DNA from: Azolla pinnata
Taxonomy: Eukaryota > Streptophyta > Polypodiopsida > Salviniales > Salviniaceae
Assembly (NCBI GenBank): GCA_037176905.1
Contig: JBBBWG010009901.1
Span: 1 to 22,365, forward strand
Length of the DNA stretch: 22,365 bases
Reading direction: 5' to 3'
Positions within the stretch are counted from its first letter, which is position 1; every line of letters starts with the position of its first letter. The notes below the pieces were generated by a model. It worked only from the letters and a program-made list of their open reading frames with translations. It made no database searches and was not told where the DNA came from. The translations under genes were made by a program, and so were the position numbers. Positions 11,080-20,607 of this stretch are shown piece after piece.

Positions 11080-11925
11080 TCATGTTGGGCAAGAGACCTT
11101 TATGGTTTGATTCGCCTTTGCTACAACCTCACTTTGATTCTCTCATGGAACAAATTATATTTAAGAACAAGTGAGTTAACTGAGTCTTAGAATATATGTT
11201 GAGGGCATATATATCTATTCATCAAAAGGATTGAGAAAGTTATTTGCCTTTGCTAGAGTTTTCGTATAATTCATGAAAGCATTCGTCAACTAGATTCTCC
11301 CCCTTTTGAGCTGAATTATGGGGTTTAGCCATTAGCGCTATAGCCAATGGGAATAAGTTGTCAAAATTCATGTGCCTCGCAATTTTTGAAGGACATGCGA
11401 GAAATTTTGGATGTGACAAAGAGAAATATTTGATCGGCTATGGACAGTGATACATTTTGCCAACTAGAAGCGTACTCCTAGAACTTTTGAAGTAGGATAC
11501 GAAGTTTATATATTGATTTCTCCTAGTATAGGGACTACTATTAAGACACCTAAACTATCACCAAGATATATGGTGGTCCATGAAAGATCATAATGAAGGT
11601 AGCTAAATTTTCCAATAGCAAGCCGCATCCATCCCATGGTCCATGTTAGTAGGTTGAAGAAGTGTCTATTGTCACATCTACTAAATGATGAAAATGTGGT
11701 GGATAGTCTTGTGACTCTACAGAGTCCAGTAGAGGTTGAGTATGGGATAGATATACCTTGGATAGCCAAGAAAAGAAACAGATGAGCCAGATCATATCTT
11801 GGATACCCGAGAAAGGTCATTCATTGATAGATGCAACTAGAGAATATGTAAATAAGTTTCGAAAGGTATTTCTAGATTTTATCATTGAGGACGATGATCA
11901 ATTGTTCAAGGAGGATGGTATGGCA
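11080..11925 (+). pseudogene. Ty3/gypsy integrase and chromodomain-like end, decayed
   Basis: Frameshifted and stop-ridden 3' end of a Ty3/gypsy pol. In order: WNKLYLRTSELTES (near 11146, resembling the integrase stretch before the family's HPQTDGQTER motif, which is missing); EYMLRAYISIHQKD; LPLLEFSYNS with KHSSTRFSPF, giving FELNYG after a shift; FLKDMREILDVTKRNI; RTFEVGYEVYISISPS; LSPRYMVVHE; RIHPMVHVSRLKKCL; then a chromodomain-like ISWIPEKGHSLIDATRE and the acidic end FIIEDDDQLFKEDGMA with a stop near 11927. The order is that of a gypsy pol C-terminus. At least five frame breaks and the loss of HPQTDGQT show it is inactive. The 5' limit is fuzzy. Confidence 0.85.
11908..11918 (+). other. 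Polypurine tract at gypsy relic 3' end
   Basis: AAGGAGGATGG immediately follows the acidic pol terminus and precedes TGGCATG at 11921, the place where plus-strand priming and the 3' LTR start in Ty3/gypsy elements. Short and interrupted by one T, so moderate confidence. Confidence 0.45.
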
Positions 11926-12480
11926 TGATCATATATAGGCCTTAGCATGCATATTAGAAGGCATGCATCATGAGGCCATGCATGCATGCGCATGTGCGTG
12001 GGCTAGGGGGAGGAATATATAAGGGTCCTATGGTTAGAAGGAGAGGATGCAAATATACCCCATCCCCATTCCTAAGGCTTGAGAGTAGGCTCTCAATTGG
12101 TTTTGACGATGACATCGGGTGACAACAGATGGATATTGAAAGAAGGCATGAGACATCAACTACACAGTAAACATGAGTCAAATGCATGGTAATTGCGCAC
12201 CAACTCGTGTCAACTACACACGTTGTTTCTAGGTCACGGTAAACCGTTTCTGTAAACTTACCAATACCTTGTAGTGATAGATTATTATACATGTAGGTAC
12301 ACATGTATGCATATATATTTGTAATGTTACATATTGTATGTATGCATATATAAAATAACGAACATATACATGAGGAGTCACAAACAAAAAAGAAGTGAAA
12401 ATATCCCACAGGAATGAACTCATATAGATATCTAATTTAAATAGACAATGAGAGCTTGAAGTCCTCATTCATCTTTTCAA
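11921..12480 (+). mobile_element. Possible 3' LTR of the gypsy relic (end not resolved)
   Basis: The sequence starts TGGCATG right after the purine tract and contains a TATA-like ATATATAAGG near 12015, as an LTR promoter would. No matching 5' LTR is in the window and I could not find a clear CA-ended border, so the right limit is a guess. ATGCAT-rich runs at 11945-11990 and 12290-12350 are low-complexity. Confidence 0.35.
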
Positions 12481-12752
12481 TTCTTAGCACTTCAACTTAT
12501 GAGATGAAGAAATAGGAGAAGATGTATATGTTCTCAATATAAAAAATCAATAAAATATTTAAATAAGGTATTTCAAAAAGTGATAGTTAAGTCCTTGAAT
12601 ATTTATAAATACTTTTTTCATATTTTTTAAAATTTAATTAATAATATTTGTATTTTGTCTTTTTGGTTGGTCGTGTCAAATTTGTCATGTATTTATTACG
12701 TACATATCGCATATTTATCGCAACCGCACAACCAAATTTGCAAATCAAGGAT

Positions 12753-12768
12753 CACTACAGTTCCGGGC
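12753..12768 (+). mobile_element. Candidate CACTA terminal sequence
   Basis: CACTACAGTTCC has the CACTA start that defines En/Spm-like terminal inverted repeats, and it lies upstream of the TNP2-type transposase on the same strand. No matching inverted end (…GTAGTG with a related flank) was found right of the transposase, so the element's border and its 3-bp target duplication are unproved. Confidence 0.3.
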
Positions 12769-12861
12769 ATTCACCAAAACATAGACGCTTTAAAATAAAA
12801 ATATAACCCCAGCCGACCCCGCATTGGTAAGAATGGAGGTGGACGCCATGCCATATATAAT

Positions 12862-12889
12862 CCCTTGGTGGTGGCATACCACCAAAGGG
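12862..12889. other. Hairpin-forming inverted repeat
   Basis: CCCTTGGTGGT and ACCACCAAAGGG are inverted copies around a 5-base loop (GGCAT), with one bulged A. It lies about 110 bases inside the candidate CACTA terminus. Hairpins are common in subterminal parts of such elements, but nothing ties this one to a function. Confidence 0.6.
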
Positions 12890-13049
12890 CTGAGACATCT
12901 GATGTTGCCATTCTCTCATTACAGCATGATAAGTGCGCCACTCAATCTCCAATGTGGTGGATTCAGTGATTTATCAGCCATCTATCTATCTTTTCGAGAT
13001 AAAATTAAACAAAAACCCATTATTATAACAGGTTTTATATAGAAATGTA

Positions 13050-14130
13050 ATAGTTATTGACAAATTCAACCAATTTCGACCGTTTAGGGTTTCCAAAATT
13101 CAATAATTACGGTTACCCGATTCTTGGTTAGGGTTTTGGGTCTAATTGACACAAAATGGGGGAATTTCACAAAATTCCCCCAATTCCATCAAATTCCAAC
13201 CGAGTTCTCTGAGTCCACTATCTGCCTGCAAATTTAGGGTTTAGGGTTACAGATCTAATATTCGCCAAAAGGAGGTATTTCTATAAATTCCCCCAATTTT
13301 AGTCCAGGTTATCGTTTACAATCACAAAATTTCACCAAATTTAGGGTTTTTGTTTGTAATTACCAAATTTCGTATAATTACATCAAATTTACGGTTATCA
13401 TTTATAATTACCAAATTACATCAAATTTCAACAAAATTTAACCCTTTACCCCAAATTTTACTAAATTTCCCCAAATTTCAACAAATTTTAAAAAATTTCA
13501 ACAAAATTCATCAAATTACATCAAATTTCCCAAAATTTTACAATTTTCACCAAATGTAGAAAAGTTTGTTTATAATTACCAAATTTCATCAAATTACATC
13601 AAATTTACGGTTATCATTTATAATCACCAAATTTCACCAAATTTATGGCTTTCGCTTGTTTATAATTACCAAATTTCGTATAATTACATCAAATTTTGGG
13701 TTATTGTTTATAATTACCTGCAAATTACATCAAATTTCAACAAAATTTAACCCTTAACCCCAAATTTTACTAAATTTCCCAAAATTTAAGAAATTTCCAA
13801 ATTTCAATAAATTTTAAGAAATTTCAACAAAATTCATATAATTACATCAAATTTCCCCAAATTCTACAAATTTCACCAAATGTAGACATGTTCGCTAATT
13901 GCTGTCAAACTTTCACTAAGTGCACAAATTTCTCCAAATTTAACAAATTCCAACAATTTAAACTAATCGCAAGCAAAACTTGAACTAATTTTGTTTCAAA
14001 TGACCAAATTTGAACTAATCACAAGCAAAATTTGAACTAATTATGTTTCAAATGACCAAATTTGAACTAATTGCAAGAAAAATTTCACTAATTGCAAGCC
14101 AAATTTCACTAATAGAGAAATATTTCTAAA
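13050..14130. repeat. AT-rich satellite with ~305-bp higher-order repeat
   Basis: Words such as CACCAAATTT, CATCAAATTACATCAAATTT, ATAATTACCAAATTT and TTAGGGTTT recur throughout. A higher-order copy is clear: the block starting near 13349 (TTACCAAATTTCGTATAATT) recurs near 13654, both run through AACAAAATTTAACCC and TTTTACTAAATTTCC, and both end in CACCAAATGTAGA (13547 and 13874). The tail (13960-14120) switches to a ~40-bp TTTGAACTAAT repeat. TTAGGGTTT words resemble plant telomere repeat but are not in tandem. Short open frames here (for example 13350-13757) are repeat artefacts. Confidence 0.85.
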
Positions 14131-14154
14131 CTTACTGTTTGGCGAGGTTGAGTA

Positions 14155-14435
14155 GTCTAAATCCGGAGCTGGAGGAGTAAGAGCAGCAGGACAAGCTGGA
14201 GGAGCTGGAGGAGCAAGGAGCAATGAGCAAGATGAGCAGCAGGGGGCGAGCAGAAGCAATAGTAGGACGGGTAGGAGTAGCAGTAGGGCGGGTAGGAGCA
14301 GCAGCAGGGTGACGCAGGTGCAATAGTAGGGGGAGCAGAAGAGGAAGTCGGGAGAGCAGGAGTGAAAGGGAGAGCAGGAGCGAAAGGGGGAGCAAGAGCA
14401 ATAACAGGAGCAGAACAGGAAGTAGGGTTTCAAAT
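14155..14435. repeat. Purine-strand GGAGCAAGAGCAG minisatellite
   Basis: Strongly strand-asymmetric: nearly all purine plus scattered C on the plus strand, built from GGAGCAGG, GAGCAAGAGCA, GGGTAGGAGCAGCAG and GAAAGGGAGAGCAGGAG variants. Long frames on both strands encode biased peptides (Ser/Arg on plus, Leu/Pro/Cys on minus) without domain features, so I do not call a gene. It lies just before the transposase leader repeats and may be part of that element. Confidence 0.75.
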
Positions 14436-14455
14436 TTGGGGGAAAAAACCCCACT

Positions 14456-14625
14456 TTATGCTGTTTGCCACGCGCATTGCCATGCGTCTTACCGCATCCT
14501 TAACCGCGCCTTAACCGCATCCTTTGCCGCCTAGTTTGCCGCGACTATATCTACATAGTTTGCCGGGCAGTTTGCCGTGCAGCTAGCCGCGTAGTTTGCC
14601 ACGCATTTTGCTGCGGAGTTTGCCT
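14456..14625. repeat. 12-bp periodic GCCGCGTAGTTT repeat, cluster 1
   Basis: About 13 units of a 12-base word with consensus near GCCGCGYAGTTT, for example GCCGGGCAGTTT, GCCGCGTAGTTT and GCCACGCATTTT. It sits directly before the first transposase-coding block. The same motif at 11-base period occurs at 15570-15720 and 16534-16686. CACTA elements typically carry arrays of short transposase-binding motifs near their ends, which this could be; that role is inference. Confidence 0.85.
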
Positions 14626-15569
14626 ATCCTCGCAGTAGTGCACCAGTTCAAAGTCTTCAATGGATGCAGATCAGATTTACAGCAGTTCATAAGTCTACAG
14701 ATGCAAAGGAGTTGCGCAGGAGAGACACTGGCCAATGGGGAGCTTGTACCATTCGATGTAGGTGTGACCGATGTAGAAAAGGATTCAGGCGCGCTCAATG
14801 TGTAGTGCACGATCATATACGCAAATGGGGCCGTTGGAAACCTGAAGAGTCGCCCCATGATGTTCCACATTACACAATTGCACCGCGGTTGTTACATGAC
14901 TACTACAAGCGGGCTAGGGCAGAGGCTGATACAGAAGAGGTGTGTGTACGACAACGCATGAATGCAGTAGTTGATGATCTAGAGGGTTTAGCAGAGCAGG
15001 GTTTAGGAACCATGATGGGAAGTGGAGAATAACATCAATGCAATAGTTGATGATCTAGAGGGTTTAGGGTGCGAATGGAAGATATGACTGAAGACCTTTA
15101 TCGCCCAGCACATTGGCAAGGGTCTGGATGTCATGCAGGCCAAAGCCCCACTTCGGACTTTTTGACGTTACTACATGTTGCTAGAACACCAGTTTATGAT
15201 GGAGCTAGCTTCTCAGTGCTTCGGGCAGCGATGGAGATTATGAATCTCCAAACATCTTATGGATGGAGTAATGCATCGGTGGATGCATTGCTAAGTCTCA
15301 TGGGGAAGATGTTACCGCAGCCCCATCGTTTACTAGCTTTGCGTGAAGATGCAAGGAAGCAGATGTGTAGAGGCTTGACTACCAAAGAATCCATGCATGT
15401 ATCAACAATTGTGTGCTATTTCGAGGAGAATTAGTAGATCTGCCAGAATGCCCAAAGTGTGGGGAGGCAAGATATCGACTAGATGTTTCATCAATGCAAG
15501 TTTCTCGCAAGGTTAGCTTGAAACTACGTTTACAAATTCAATGATTTCACAGTTTATTCCATGCAATTA

Positions 15570-15720
15570 GCTCCAAAGTTGTTGCAAGCTTATTGCAATT
15601 TTGCCGCTAATTTGCTGCAAAGTTGCCGCAAAACTACTGCAAGTTTAGCCGTGACCTTGCTGCAAGTTTGCCACGAGTTTGTTGCATGTTTGCCGCGAAT
15701 TTCCTGCAAAGTTGTTGCAC
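15570..15720. repeat. 11-bp periodic GYYGCAAGTTT repeat, cluster 2
   Basis: About 13 consecutive 11-base units with very regular phase, for example GCTGCAAGTTT, GCCACGAGTTT, GTTGCATGTTT and GCCGCGAATTT. It lies between the transposase donor at 15512 and the next coding block near 15796, so it fills a predicted intron. Confidence 0.9.
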
Positions 15721-16533
15721 CATTACTAATTTGCACTAATAATAGCTGCCTCATTGTTGATTTTATGTACTCCGACACTTCCTGGTTATTTTAAGACTTC
15801 TTATGATGTTCCAATGTCGATCCGTCACCTCATTGGTGGATTGGCATGTAACACATCGGAAACAAGATGGGAAGTGGAGAATACCGGCCAGTTCTCTAGT
15901 GTGGCAACATATCAATTCCAATTGGCCTGAATTTGGAGATGAGCCCCGAAACTTGCAACCTGCCTCCACACATGGCAATCAAGAAGGGTCATATCATGTT
16001 AACATTCCTCATCCCTGGCAAGTACAAGGTCGCAAATATGGATGTATACCTAGCACCACTTGTGGAAGAACTGCAATTATTGGTTCGAATAGAGGATATG
16101 TCAAAGGCCCATCCCAATCGCCTGTTCAACCTTCAAACCATTCTAACGTAGACAATGCATGACTTCCCAAGGTTCGGGCAATGTTCAGGTTAGAATGATA
16201 AACCAATAGATCGTTTTGTCTAGAATTAACGACTATGAGTAATTACTCTGACACGAGTCCTGTTCAACTCACAAGTTTATCAACCTCAGGGTACCATGCT
16301 TGTCCTAGATGTGGACCAACCCTTGTGTCAACATGACTGCCTCACATGAAACGAGTCATCTATTCAAATTAGAGTAGATTTCTTCCATCCACACATCAAC
16401 GCTACCAAGCATCTGAAAACGGTGTACCGCCAAGATATCTGACTATGAAGCAATGGAAGTAGATGTGGGTGCAGGCTAATGGGGAAGTTGTGCGTGGGAT
16501 GTCCAGGTAAGAGAATCTAAGATTATGTCATTT

Positions 16534-16686
16534 GCTGCGAGTTTGCCGCACCCTTGCTGCAAGTTTGCCACACCTTTGTTGCAAGTTTGTTGCGACTTTG
16601 AAGCAAATTTACTGCGTCATTGCTTCAAGTAAGTTGTAAGTAAGTTGCAATTTTGCTGCAAGTTTGCTGCGAGTTTCCCGCAAATA
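16534..16686. repeat. 11-bp periodic GYYGCAAGTTT repeat, cluster 3
   Basis: About 14 units of 11 bases, for example GCTGCGAGTTT, GTTGCAAGTTT, GTTGCAATTTT and GCTGCAAGTTT. It sits between the strong donor CAG-GTAAGA at 16507 and the acceptor TTTGTAG ending at 16730, again inside a predicted transposase intron. Same orientation as clusters 1 and 2. Confidence 0.9.
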
Positions 16687-18483
16687 TTAATCATACTTCA
16701 TGCACTTATCTGTATGTGATGTGTTTGTAGGTTGTCTATATTTTTCGAGTTGCCCTATTGGGAGGACCTCAAAATAAACCACTTATTGGACCCAATGCAC
16801 ATCTTCAAGAATGTGGCAATGACGGTGTGGGACCACTTGATGGGCGTCCGAGACTCATTGGGCATTTGGATGGACTTCTATTGTTGTGGGAAGATGCCCA
16901 TTGCATGGCCGGTGGAGCGCAAAAATGGGCAAGTGATATTATCGAGGGCTTCGTGGACATTGACGAGATCAGAAATGCTAGATGTAAAGGAGATGATTAC
17001 CACGGTCAAAACCCCTACTGGATATATGCGATGTTTGAGAGGGCGGTTCTCCAAACAAAGCTAAAAAGGGGTGGAGCAGCTTGTGGATTTGAAGTCCCAT
17101 GATTGACATAAGATGTTACAGGTAATGAATTGGATTCTTAATCGTATTTTTAGAATCTTAATCAATTTACCTCAATAACCCTAACAATTGTCGATTTCTA
17201 TTTTCATCGATAGTTCATTCTGCCAATAAGTGTATCTAGAATACCTTTTGTACCGCTCCAACAGTGTTTATAAAAGTTCGGTGCAGTCGTTCGATTTGTC
17301 AGTGCGAAAGAGGTGGACCCGACGAGTCTAGAGACAGCCCAAGTAGAAGCAGTAGAGGTAGTATGTCTTCTCGAGGATACCTTTCCGTGATCCATTCTCA
17401 CTAGACAGGTGCATTTTTTGGTCCACATTATCCAGGATATGGCGATATGCGGCCCAGTCTCCAATAGATGGATGTTTTTCTTGGAGCGTTTCATGAAAAT
17501 GTTGAAGGATTTTGTGAGACAGAATGCGCGGCCAGAAGGTAGCATGAGTGAAGGGTGGTTGATCCAAGAAGGTATAGTATTCATCTCAGAGTATTTAAAC
17601 CAGGCAAATTCATCAGTGCCCCACCCCTTTTCAATTCGACATTTGCTGTCGGCGATGGACGTGAGAGAAGAAGATGGTCCCACCGTTGTTCCACAAGGGA
17701 TGGGCCGCAATATCAATTTAAGGTGGGAGTTTCATGCGAAGATGAATAGCTTTTGTATTGTGAACACATAAGTTATGAGACCTTGGGTAGGCAGGTACCA
17801 TTGAGCTCGGCTATCTATCGAGTGTGAGCGTGCCCACATTTGTTGTGAGGGTGGTCGATGTGCGCCACTTCCAAGCCACATTATCGAGTTTCCGCAAACA
17901 ATCACGGTTGAATGGGTCCATGCAGAGATGGACAGATTGGAGCTGTCCGAGCATTATGCAGCCATAATGCAAGATGAGTGGGAATATGCGTGGGGTTGCA
18001 GTCCTACGGTACCCTAACCCTAAAACCAAATTTAGTATTAATACTAAATATATTCTCATTTCTGAAACAATATGTTCTATTAATGATGTAGTGCACCTAT
18101 TGTAATGCAATTTGGTGGGATGGCACTCATTACCACACAGAAGCCATTGATCGGAAGTGGTATACAACGGATTCTAGAGTGATCGGCACGTATACGGAGG
18201 AGGATGGACAGGAGCAGGAATATTGTGGGATTATCCAAAACATCATTAAACTTGAGTTTCGAAGATTCGATGTGTTTTTCTTCGATGTTAGATGGTTTAA
18301 AGATGTTTTAGATAAGGTCCCACAAGGTTTGATCACTCTCTTGTCATCTCATTGTGAACAAGTAGTTGCTAGTTCTTAAACAATGTAAAGATTATATGAA
18401 TTTTAAGTTTTCTGATTTGGTCAAGGTAATGTACCTGTCACATTTATGACGTTGATAAATGATGTGTTTCATCCAATATAGGG

Positions 18484-18952
18484 GAGTTTGTTGTTGATTT
18501 TCTCGATGAAATATTAGTGTTTAGCTAGGCCCTTCAGGATGAATACATAACTCAATTACATATAGCATTTGGAATATTGAAGGACCATTCACTATATATC
18601 CATGCAAGGAAAACCTTCTTGTGTCAAGTGATGATTGAGTACTTAGGCCATCTAATATTTTCTGAAGGGGTAGGAATGGATCCTTCAAAGTTCTTAGTTA
18701 ATCTAAGTTGGCTAGTGCTAGTAATGTATCATAATTAAGATCGTTTTTAGGATTGTCTGACTTTTATCACAAATTCATTTAGAGATATGCCTCCTTAGCT
18801 GCACCTTTGACTATAAGGTTGAAGTCAGGGGTAGTATACAATTGGTCACTTGCAAGATAGCACATTTGATCAGCTGAAGAAAGTTGTAGCTTTTGCACAA
18901 GTGTTAAAGGTTATAGACCCACAGTTTCCCTACATACTAGAGAAAATTATCT
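18484..18952 (+). pseudogene. Ty3/gypsy reverse transcriptase relic
   Basis: Decayed pol fragment. VVDFLDEILVFS stands where the family has the catalytic YLDD box, with the second Asp now Glu. It continues LHIAFGILKDHSLYIHARK, FLCQVMIEYLGHLIFSEGVG and MDPSK, then after breaks FLGLSDFYHKFI and AAPLTIRLKSGVVYNWS, ending in the RNase H lead-in HFDQLKKVVAFAQVLK and DPQFPYILE. At least two in-frame stops and several shifts. The right end runs into the tandem array at about 18940. Confidence 0.88.
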
Positions 18953-19072
18953 TAAAAAATACCATTCAAATTCTAATCTTAATTGTGGATTTAATTGCTT
19001 TAAATTCTAAAAAGTAACACTACTAAAATGTTAGATTGTGGTTGATTGTGTGGCCTAATGGACATTATGGTT

Positions 19073-19147
19073 GATTGTGTGGCCTAATGGACAACGCCCT
19101 TGCCTTCAGAGTAGGAGGAGATTGTGGGTTTGAGTCTCGCCATGATC
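19073..19147 (+). repeat. tRNA-derived (SINE-like) module A1
   Basis: A 75-base stretch that folds by eye as a tRNA. Acceptor strands GATTGTG and CATGATC pair over seven positions with two G-U. The D-arm TGGCCTAATGG matches the pol III A-box. Anticodon stem CTTGC/GTAGG has loop CTTCAGA with T at position 33. T-arm GTGGG-TTTGAGT-CTCGC contains a B-box-like GGTTTGAGTC. The D-arm has one mismatch and the variable region is expanded (AGGAG). GTGGCCTAATGGA and ATTGTGGGTTTGAGTC resemble tRNA-Arg. The 5' half is duplicated at 19042-19068. Probably a pseudo-tRNA or SINE head rather than a working tRNA. Confidence 0.7.
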
Positions 19148-19514
19148 GAGGTTTCAATAGTTTTCGAAATTTGTTTAATGTATAAATCAAATTAAAATTA
19201 AATACAATAGAATACGATTATGGTTTGTTATCTAGGCTAATAGAGAATGCTTTAATGTTAGGAGTGGGAGATTGCAGGCTTAGGAAAATTTAAAACAATT
19301 TATGTAAAAAAATGAATTCATATTTAATATGTTTTGTAAAACTTAGAAAATAATTCAATGAAAGGCTCTAGACAAAGTTTCAATAGTTCTCAATCTTTGC
19401 TTACATGTCCTATAACTTGAACGACAAATCTCAAATATAGTAAATATGATATAGGTTGGTCTCAATGTTTGGTTATGTGTCCTAGAACTTGAAGAACAGT
19501 AAATATTATTGAGG

Positions 19515-19577
19515 TTTGTTATCTGGGCTAACGGACAAATTGCTCATGTTTACAAAGGGAGATTGCGGGTTCGAGGA
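19515..19577 (+). repeat. Degenerate tRNA-like module, type B
   Basis: Reads GGTTTGTTATCTGGGCTAAC, then GGACAAATTG and later GGGAGATTGCGGGTTCGAGG. It keeps A-box-like (GGGCTAACGG) and B-box-like (GGTTCGAGG) words at about tRNA spacing but lacks the pairing 3' acceptor strand. Sister copies at 19222-19285, 19942-20005 and 20762-20810 are further decayed. Confidence 0.5.
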
Positions 19578-19776
19578 AGTTTTAAATAATTTATGAAAAA
19601 ATATAAATTCGCAAGTACTCAATATCTTTTGTAACACTATAATAGAAAAAAATCTTGAATTATAATAGAAATTGACCGCTACATTATCTTCAAAAATATC
19701 ATTGAAGTTATAATTCTAATCTTGCGATTAATTGATCTAAATACTAAAAGCTTTAATAAAATGTTAGATTATGGTT

Positions 19777-19847
19777 GATCCTGCGGCCTAACGGACAATG
19801 GCCCACTTCCAAAGCGGGAGATTCTGGGCGTGAGTCCCAGCATGATC
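19777..19847 (+). repeat. tRNA-derived (SINE-like) module A2
   Basis: 71 bases. Acceptor GATCCTG/CATGATC pairs at six of seven positions. A-box-like CGGCCTAACGG. The T-arm CTGGG-CGTGAGT-CCCAG is a perfect 5-bp stem, though the loop lacks the usual TTC. The anticodon arm is one base short of A1 and poorly paired. Same flanks as A1: preceded by TTAGATTATGGTT and followed by GAGGTTTCAAT. Confidence 0.65.
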
Positions 19848-20536
19848 GAGGTTTCAATCATTCTCGAAATTTGGATGTGTTTTATAACTTGAAGAATGAT
19901 GTGTACATGAAATAAAAAATAAATATAATAGAATACGATGATGGTTTGTTGCCTAGGCTAATACTAAATTCCCTGATGTAAGCCGTGGGAGATTGTGGTT
20001 TCACACAAGTTTAATATAATAATTTATGCAAAAAAATAAATTCACTTTAATATGTTTTCTAGAACTTAGAAAATATTAGAATGAAAGTATCTAGAAGCAA
20101 ATGATTGACTTATAATCTAGATCGTGCACAAAATTATCTTCTAATTTAACAAATCATAGTTAAAAACAAGACTAATTTACAACTTCAAGAAGAATATGGT
20201 GAATCTTCTGGAAACTATAATTCAAATTATAATCTTAAGTCAATCATCCTATAACTTGAAGGACAAACCTCAAATTAAATAAATCCTTCATGTCTAGCTT
20301 GTGAGGTTGGGGGTTCGAGGAAGTTTAAAATTAATTCTTATTTTATGATGTTTTTTAAAACATAGAAGTTAATAAAATGAAAGGATCTAGAAAAAAATGG
20401 TTGAATTATAATCTAAATAGACCACTAAATTATCTTAAAAAATATCATTCAGATCATAATCTTAATAGTGGGCTTAATAACTACAATAGTGAACTAAATT
20501 ACTACATTATAAGTAAAATTTTGAGTATTATTAATT

Positions 20537-20607
20537 AATGTATGGGGTAATGGATAAGGCACTCGCCTTTGGAGTGGGAGATTGTGGGTTTGAGTTCCAC
20601 CATGATC
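20537..20607 (+). repeat. tRNA-derived (SINE-like) module A3
   Basis: The central part is closest to a real tRNA: AATGGATAAGGC, anticodon stem CTCGC/GTGGG (two G-U pairs) with loop CTTTGGA (T33, nominal anticodon TTG), and T-arm GTGGG-TTTGAGT-TCCAC. The 3' acceptor CATGATC is kept, but the 5' acceptor (AATGTATG region) and D-stem no longer pair. It resembles tRNA-Arg with TGGCCTAATGGATAAGGC, although the nominal anticodon is not Arg. Confidence 0.65.

Larger units (their letters stand above)
14640..18379 (+). pseudogene. CACTA (En/Spm, TNP2-type) transposase, decayed
   Basis: Cut-and-paste transposase relic in family order. 14640-15030: Transpos_assoc domain with IRCRCDRCRKGF after a frameshift near 14740. 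15069-15511: TNP2 N-terminal part (YGWSNASVDALLSLMGKMLP), shifting near 15390 into NNCVLFRGELVDLPECPKCG. 15796-16190: DWHVTHRKQDGKWRIPAS, WPEFGDEPRN, then a shift to GHIMLTFLIPGKYKVANMDV and TMHDFPRFGQCSG. 16290-16506: YHACPRCG and SRFLPSTHQRY. 16731-17121: FFELPYWEDLKINHLLDPMH through VDLKSHD. 17214-17770: DUF4218 with GPVSNRWMFFLERFMK and ARPEGSMSEGW. 18090-18379: DUF4216 with EYCGIIQNIIKLEF and FFFDVRWFKDV. Plausible splice sites separate several blocks (donors 15512, 16507, 17122; acceptors ending 16730, 17213). Between EPRN and GHIML about 30 residues are missing, including the family's conserved DGFNPFG. With the frameshifts and stops this makes an active enzyme unlikely. Confidence 0.9.

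Noticed and set aside
13350..13757. Plus-strand frames rich in Ile, Thr, Lys and Phe
   Set aside because: Translation of the AT-rich satellite, repeating with its period.
13050..14130. CRISPR-like spaced repeats
   Set aside because: Repeat words are degenerate and not separated by unique spacers of constant length; this is a plant satellite.
14041..14454. 137-codon minus-strand Leu/Pro/Cys-rich frame
   Set aside because: Lies over the purine-strand minisatellite; biased composition with no domain indicates a repeat artefact.
18086..18093. GTAGTG-type word as the 3' end of the CACTA element
   Set aside because: It lies before the DUF4216 coding block and its flank does not match the inverted 12753 sequence.
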